In this document: positions 6,043-8,871 of the stretch, piece after piece
Layout: each line of letters begins with the position of its first letter
How positions within the stretch are numbered: position 1 is the stretch's first letter
Assembly (NCBI GenBank): GCA_021372535.1
Contig: JAJFUH010000166.1
Coordinates: 1-8,871 of the forward strand
From: a bacterium
GTDB taxonomy: Bacteria; Latescibacterota; Latescibacteria; Latescibacterales; Latescibacteraceae
Direction of reading: 5' to 3'
Length of the DNA stretch: 8,871 nucleotides
Position numbers and translations under genes: made by a program
Notes under the pieces: generated by a model
What the model was told of the DNA's origin: nothing
Databases searched by the model: none
The model's input: only the letters and a program-made list of their open reading frames with translations

Positions 6043-6069
6043 GTACGATTTTCGAAGTACGATTTACGA
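6043..6069. repeat. Short tandem-like repeat GTACGATTTNCGA
   Basis: GTACGATTTTCGA (6043-6055) is followed by GTACGATTTACGA (6057-6069), 12 of 13 identical, in the AT-rich 164-bp gap between ThuA-like copies 1 and 2. The gap otherwise holds nothing I can name. It shows that copy 2 may have its own leader rather than being tightly coupled to copy 1. Confidence 0.45.
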
Positions 6070-6145
6070 TTTATTGAAACATGTCAAGCCGAATACAGTC
6101 TGCATGGTTCTTATTTCATGGTAGTTATGGATTATTGCCATTCCA

Positions 6146-6150
6146 GGGGG
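6146..6150 (+). promoter_or_regulatory. Ribosome binding site (GGGGG) deciding the start at 6156
   Basis: The run AGGGGG ends 5 nt before the ATG at 6156. The longer frame from 6081 would add 25 residues ahead of the Tat signal and has no comparable site, so 6156 is preferred. Confidence 0.65.
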
Positions 6151-6155
6151 ATAGA

Positions 6156-6992
6156 ATGAATTCAGGTAAACAACCGTCGCGGAGAACGGTTCTCAAAACG
6201 GGCATCGCTTCGATAGCGGCTTCCGCGGCTGCCGTCACGGTATCGTCCGCCGAGGTGCCGAAAAAAGCTCCCGGAGAAACGAAGGTCGTTGCGGTCATGG
6301 GCGATTACTGGCATCCCGCCGCTTCGCAGGAACGTCATGTCCGCCAGATATTCGCTTCTCTCAAGGGCTGGAAGATTTACTTCGTGCTGGCGAGCAGGTA
6401 TCTCACGCCGGAGCTGCTCGGCGATGCCGACCTCCTTATAACCGCCCGGTACGGCGGTGGAGACGATCCGGCATGGACTCCCGATCCGGTTGTCGTTTCA
6501 CGGCCTGCGGGGGATACGATATGGACAGAGGATCAGGCCAGGGCTATCTTCAATAATGTCAAAAACCGCGGCATGGGCTGGATGGCCGTCCACTGCACAC
6601 TCTTTTCGGGAAGGACGGATGTGGAGGATTTTATCGGTATCGAGCCGGTACTGCATCAGGAAATTCAGCCGGTCATCGTCCGCGAGCTGAATCCCGATCA
6701 TCCGGTCACGAGAGATATAAAGCCGTTCTTTTTCAATCTGGACGAGCAGTTCGATGCGATAATCAAGGATCCGTCCTCGACAACTGGCCTGTTCAGAACA
6801 CTCGCTGTGCACGACAAACGCAACGCGCTCGGAGGGTGGTGTCTCGAACGCGGCAAAGGCAGGGTCATCGGGCTTTTACCCGGTCATTACCAGTGGACAT
6901 ACCGTGTTCCCGAATATCAGCACATATTCTTCCGGGCCGCGCACTGGGCGCTCAACCGTGATATTCCGCCGTTTACCGCCCCCGGAGCATGA
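6156..6992 (+). CDS. Tat-exported ThuA-like (trehalose utilisation domain) protein, copy 2
   Basis: This 278-residue paralogue of the upstream gene begins with the Tat motif SRRTVLK (8-14), a hydrophobic segment (15-29) and a plausible cleavage site SSA|EV after residue 32. The domain motifs recur in the same order: TPELLGDADLL (84-94), GMGWMAVHCT (139-148), DHPVT (181-185), LDEQF (195-199), HDKR (219-222), GGWCLE (226-231) and LLPGH (240-244). It keeps the Gly-His pair (H244) that copy 1 has lost. The segment between the second and third strands (about 101-122) is the most divergent part and is richer in Pro and Asp than in copy 1, so it may shape the substrate pocket. Only 35 bp separate its stop codon from copy 3, which suggests cotranscription. 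The exact reaction is unknown. Confidence 0.88.
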   Translation: MNSGKQPSRRTVLKTGIASIAASAAAVTVSSAEVPKKAPGETKVVAVMGDYWHPAASQERHVRQIFASLKGWKIYFVLASRYLTPELLGDADLLITARYGGGDDPAWTPDPVVVSRPAGDTIWTEDQARAIFNNVKNRGMGWMAVHCTLFSGRTDVEDFIGIEPVLHQEIQPVIVRELNPDHPVTRDIKPFFFNLDEQFDAIIKDPSSTTGLFRTLAVHDKRNALGGWCLERGKGRVIGLLPGHYQWTYRVPEYQHIFFRAAHWALNRDIPPFTAPGA

Positions 6993-7016
6993 ACACCGTC
7001 ACCACTTTTTGTTTTC

Positions 7017-7022
7017 AGGAGG
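7017..7022 (+). promoter_or_regulatory. Ribosome binding site AGGAGG deciding the start at 7028
   Basis: A full-consensus AGGAGG lies 5 nt before the ATG at 7028. The in-frame ATG at 6989 would place this site inside the gene and overlap the stop of copy 2, so 7028 is preferred. Confidence 0.85.
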
Positions 7023-7027
7023 ATACG

Positions 7028-7867
7028 ATGGCTTCAGATAACAATACGGAAAAGAAGGGCGTACTGAGCGCGGGACTTGCTGCGCTTGCTGCGGCTGCGG
7101 TTACACCGCAGGTACACGCGGCGCCGAAACCCAAAGCCCCGGGCGAAACCAAGATCGTCGCGGTCATGGCCCATGACACCAACCATAACGGTGTCACCCA
7201 GGAATATTATATGCGCACCATTTTCGAATCGAAAAAGGACTGGCGACTCATATTCGCCCGGGCGAGCAGCCTGTTTACCCCGGAGCTTATCGGCGACGCC
7301 GACCTCCTCGTCACCGCGCGCACCGGTATTGCCGATCCGATCGACCTGACCGCCGATCCGCTCGCCGATTCCATGCGGGAAGGCGCGCAGCTGTGGACCG
7401 ATGAGAATGTGAAAGCGATCATAAACAACATCAGAAACCGCGGCATGGGATTCCTGGCGCTTCACTGCACCATCTATTCCCGAAACAGGGACATCACCGA
7501 CCTGCTCGGTATCGAGCCGATCATGCACAACGAGGTCCAGCCGATATGGGTGCGTGATACGAATCAGGATCATCCCATCACGCAGGGTATCGGCAGATTT
7601 TTCATCAATCTCGATGAACAGTTCGCGGTGGTGATCAAATCGGAGTACTCGACCACGCTCTTCGAGACCACCGCCATGCACGACAAGCGGAACGCCGTGG
7701 GCGGCTGGTGCCTCGAAAACGGCAAGGGACGGATTGTGGGGCTGCTCCCCGGGCATACCGCCGACCCGTACAGGCTCCCCGAATACCAGGAAATCGTGTG
7801 GCGGGCGGCGCACTGGGCGATGAGACGGGATATTCCCCCCTATCCGAAAGCGGGGAAATCGATATAA
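7028..7867 (+). CDS. ThuA-like (trehalose utilisation domain) protein, copy 3, twin-arginine lost
   Basis: This 279-residue paralogue keeps all domain motifs: TPELIGDADLL (84-94), GMGFLALHCT (139-148), DHPITQGI (181-188), LDEQF (195-199), HDKR (218-221), GGWCLE (225-230) and LLPGH (239-243). Its N-terminus aligns with those of copies 1 and 2, but the Tat motif SRRTVLK is replaced by EKKGVLS (8-14). The hydrophobic stretch (about 15-26) and a cleavage site VHA|AP after residue 31 remain, identical in position to copy 1. Lys-Lys is normally a poor substitute for Arg-Arg in Tat export, so the protein may use Sec or be exported inefficiently. It is the last gene of the cluster; a TIR element begins 10 nt after its stop. 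The substrate is unknown. Confidence 0.88.
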   Translation: MASDNNTEKKGVLSAGLAALAAAAVTPQVHAAPKPKAPGETKIVAVMAHDTNHNGVTQEYYMRTIFESKKDWRLIFARASSLFTPELIGDADLLVTARTGIADPIDLTADPLADSMREGAQLWTDENVKAIINNIRNRGMGFLALHCTIYSRNRDITDLLGIEPIMHNEVQPIWVRDTNQDHPITQGIGRFFINLDEQFAVVIKSEYSTTLFETTAMHDKRNAVGGWCLENGKGRIVGLLPGHTADPYRLPEYQEIVWRAAHWAMRRDIPPYPKAGKSI

Positions 7868-7877
7868 GCAGTTCGAA

Positions 7878-7981
7878 CTATTGCTCCGGCGAATAAATAT
7901 CGATACTAATATTTAAAATAGATACCGAATCAAGTTCGGCATGATGTCTCCGATGTCACTGTCTAATCGCCGGAGCAATAA
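7878..7981. repeat. Terminal-inverted-repeat element, copy c (104 bp)
   Basis: The left end TATTGCTCCGGCGAATAAA (7879-7897) and the inverted right end at 7954-7981, finishing TAATCGCCGGAGCAATAA, match copies a and b. The interior carries a small hairpin CCGAA-TCAAG-TTCGG (7925-7939). It starts 10 nt after the stop codon of ThuA-like copy 3, just as copy b starts 24 nt after herA. Confidence 0.8.
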
Positions 7982-8125
7982 CATGATTACCATGTTGTTA
8001 GTTGCATACTGTTTTCATGAAAAGAAATAATTACTGTTTTTAAACCGTTTTTTATCTGAAAATGCATCTTCAAGTTCACGGTGCTGAAGCCTCGGCCTGC
8101 TGCCGGGTATCGCTGTAACACCGTC

Positions 8126-8149
8126 ATTCCCGAATCTTTAATCGGGAAT
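8126..8149. repeat. Hairpin ATTCCCGA / TCGGGAAT
   Basis: A perfect 8-bp stem (8126-8133 with 8142-8149) with an 8-nt AT-rich loop. The form 'cgtcattcccg...cgggaatcca' is a widespread intergenic repeat in many bacteria (from memory). No T-tract follows, so it is not called a terminator. Confidence 0.5.
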
Positions 8150-8307
8150 CCATATGCAGTTGCATACATTTTTCATCCTTTGAAGTACTACCCATTGTCA
8201 TGGAGGTTATTCGTAAAAACACTTTACCACAAAGACGCAAAGGCACAAATAAACATAATAAATTATTTATACTATTTTTAGTAACCATTAATCGTTCACA
8301 TTTAAAA

Positions 8308-8326
8308 GCGGGGTGAAGAACTCCGC
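8308..8326. repeat. Hairpin GCGGGGT-GAAGA-ACTCCGC
   Basis: Seven base pairs, one of them a G-T wobble, close a 5-nt loop GAAGA. It precedes the eroded CTGTCAAGG hairpin by 15 nt. Function unknown. Confidence 0.4.
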
Positions 8327-8341
8327 ATGTCTGAATTTTGG

Positions 8342-8374
8342 CTGTCAAGGGTCGGCACGAAGTGCTAATCCCTG
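8342..8374. repeat. Eroded third copy of the CTGTCAAGG hairpin
   Basis: The left arm CTGTCAAGG (8342-8350) is identical to copies A and B. The inner mini-hairpin GCAC-GAA-GTGC (8355-8365) stands where copy A has its triloop hairpin. The right arm is degraded to CCCTGA, which still pairs with TCAAGGG if one A is bulged. The second hairpin of the module is not seen. Confidence 0.5.
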
Positions 8375-8402
8375 ATTATTAATTCGGGGATATGTTTTTA
8401 TG

Positions 8403-8537
8403 CTGATGCCCCCCGAAATCCACGATGAATATATTGTAATACATTGATTATAAATAATATAATACCTTTTGGAGTTTCTGTTTTTTCAACCCCGTTGAAA
8501 AGCCCCGCGGTCACAATCGGTTTTCGGAAAAAGAATG
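8403..8537. repeat. Direct repeat at the window's right end, unit 1
   Basis: From TTTTGGAG at 8467 to GAATG at 8537, 71 bp are identical to 8801-8871. The 64 bp before that are similar, with scattered changes and small indels, to 8732-8800. The two units lie 329-334 bp apart, which sets the apparent repeat period. The match stops only because the window ends. Confidence 0.85.
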
Positions 8538-8623
8538 GGGGCTGTCCGAGCGAGCCGAAGGCTCGTGAGTTCACACATTCCCGAAAAACTGGCCGTGACC
8601 GTGGAAAAAGGCTTTTCACGGGG
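8490..8623. repeat. Large imperfect palindrome, complete copy
   Basis: Blocks pair in nested order: CCCCGT (8490-8495) with ACGGGG (8618-8623); GAAAAGCC (8497-8504) with GGCTTTTC (8610-8617); CGGTCAC (8508-8514) with GTGACCG (8595-8601); TTTTCGG (8521-8527) with CCGAAAA (8581-8587); GAATG (8533-8537) with CATTC (8576-8580). The apex is CGAGCC-GAA-GGCTCG (8551-8565). In all 39 bp form one long bulged hairpin. Similar 'aaaagcccc...tttcacggggtgccc' repeats occur widely in bacteria and produce spurious short protein calls (from memory). Confidence 0.75.
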
Positions 8624-8636
8624 TGCCCTTTCCTTG

Positions 8637-8668
8637 GTTACTTCCTTTGGGCAAGCAAAGGAAGTAAC
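8637..8668. repeat. Perfect 13-bp hairpin GTTACTTCCTTTG / CAAAGGAAGTAAC
   Basis: Positions 8637-8649 pair without mismatch with 8656-8668 across the 6-nt loop GGCAAG. It lies 13 nt beyond the large palindrome and is probably part of the same composite element. The A-rich run at 8687-8695 follows two tandem copies of its 3' arm, so it is not a standard terminator on this strand. Confidence 0.7.
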
Positions 8669-8688
8669 ATCTAAAGGAAGTAACATCT
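8657..8688. repeat. Exact 16-bp tandem duplication
   Basis: AAAGGAAGTAACATCT occurs at 8657-8672 and again, identical, at 8673-8688. It duplicates the 3' arm of the 13-bp hairpin. Being perfect, it looks recent, as from replication slippage at the hairpin. Confidence 0.8.
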
Positions 8689-8731
8689 AAAAAAAGTATT
8701 CTTTAATATGGGTGTTGGCCGGATATTTTAA

Positions 8732-8871
8732 CTGGTGACCCCCAACAATCCACGACGACTATTTTATTGTAATTAATTGATTATGAACAGCATAACACCT
8801 TTTTGGAGTTTCTGTTTTTTCAACCCCGTTGAAAAGCCCCGCGGTCACAATCGGTTTTCGGAAAAAGAATG
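8732..8871. repeat. Direct repeat at the window's right end, unit 2 (cut by the edge)
   Basis: The last 71 bp are identical to 8467-8537, and the preceding part is a diverged copy of 8403-8466. It contains the whole left half of the large palindrome, up to the last paired block GAATG, and would continue into the right half beyond the window. A short tandem array of the composite element is therefore likely. Confidence 0.8.

Larger units (their letters stand above)
7868..8871. other. Gene-free, repeat-rich region downstream of the ThuA-like cluster
   Basis: About 1 kb without a credible gene on either strand. In order it holds a TIR element (7878-7981), an 8-bp hairpin (8126-8149), a 'cacaaagacgcaaaggcacaaa' type low-complexity string (8228-8249), a 7-bp hairpin (8308-8326), an eroded CTGTCAAGG hairpin (8342-8374), and a large palindrome whose left half is repeated at the window's right edge. 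All open frames here are short, lack ribosome binding sites and lie on the repeats. Confidence 0.75.

Noticed and set aside
7034-7813. 259-residue open frame on the minus strand opposite ThuA-like copy 3
   Set aside because: Antisense shadow of a well-supported gene, with no ribosome binding site and no domain.
8124-8348. 74-residue minus-strand open frame
   Set aside because: Much of it translates the 'cacaaagacgcaaaggcac' repeat and the hairpin at 8126-8149. No ribosome binding site.
8398-8686. Short open frames on both strands over the large palindrome
   Set aside because: They translate a repeat. Peptides of this type are frequent spurious predictions in bacterial genomes, and no start signals are present.

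Overview
The window is bacterial DNA from an organism I cannot name. The genes have Shine-Dalgarno sites (GGAGG, AAGGAG, AGGAGG), one promoter candidate resembles the sigma-70 consensus, and two proteins carry twin-arginine signal peptides. Coding DNA is compact and moderately GC-rich. The intergenic DNA is AT-rich and crowded with palindromic repeats, a texture common in genomes of uncultured bacterial phyla. A NurA-HerA pair together with exported ThuA-like proteins would fit several little-cultured lineages, but nothing here fixes the taxonomy.

Layout. Positions 1-983 are gene-free and hold dispersed repeats and a promoter candidate at 850-880. Positions 984-3843 are a translationally coupled two-gene operon: a NurA-family protein (984-2120) followed by a HerA-family hexameric DNA translocase (2113-3843). 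Positions 3844-4433 are a second repeat-rich gap. A small secreted protein of unknown function lies at 4434-4895. Three tandem ThuA-like paralogues follow (5164-5991, 6156-6992, 7028-7867), the last two only 35 bp apart. Positions 7868-8871 are gene-free and end in a large palindromic repeat that starts again just before the window is cut.

How the genes work together. NurA and HerA should form a nuclease-translocase complex acting on DNA ends. However, this NurA has Asn where the family's second metal-binding Asp is expected, and it seems to lack the C-terminal His, so its nuclease activity is in doubt. The three ThuA-like proteins look like products of tandem duplication. Copies 1 and 2 carry Tat signals, whereas copy 3 has KK in place of RR. 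Copy 1 has Asp in place of the His of the conserved Gly-His pair. They probably act on carbohydrates outside the cytoplasm, but no transport or dehydrogenase partner is in the window.

The least expected content is intergenic. One element with ~27-bp terminal inverted repeats occurs three times, at 317-419, 3867-4138 and 7878-7981. A double-hairpin module starting CTGTCAAGG occurs twice in full and once eroded, with base changes that preserve pairing. A 40-bp repeat occurs twice. Several of these repeats carry mini-hairpins of the C-GNA-G triloop type.
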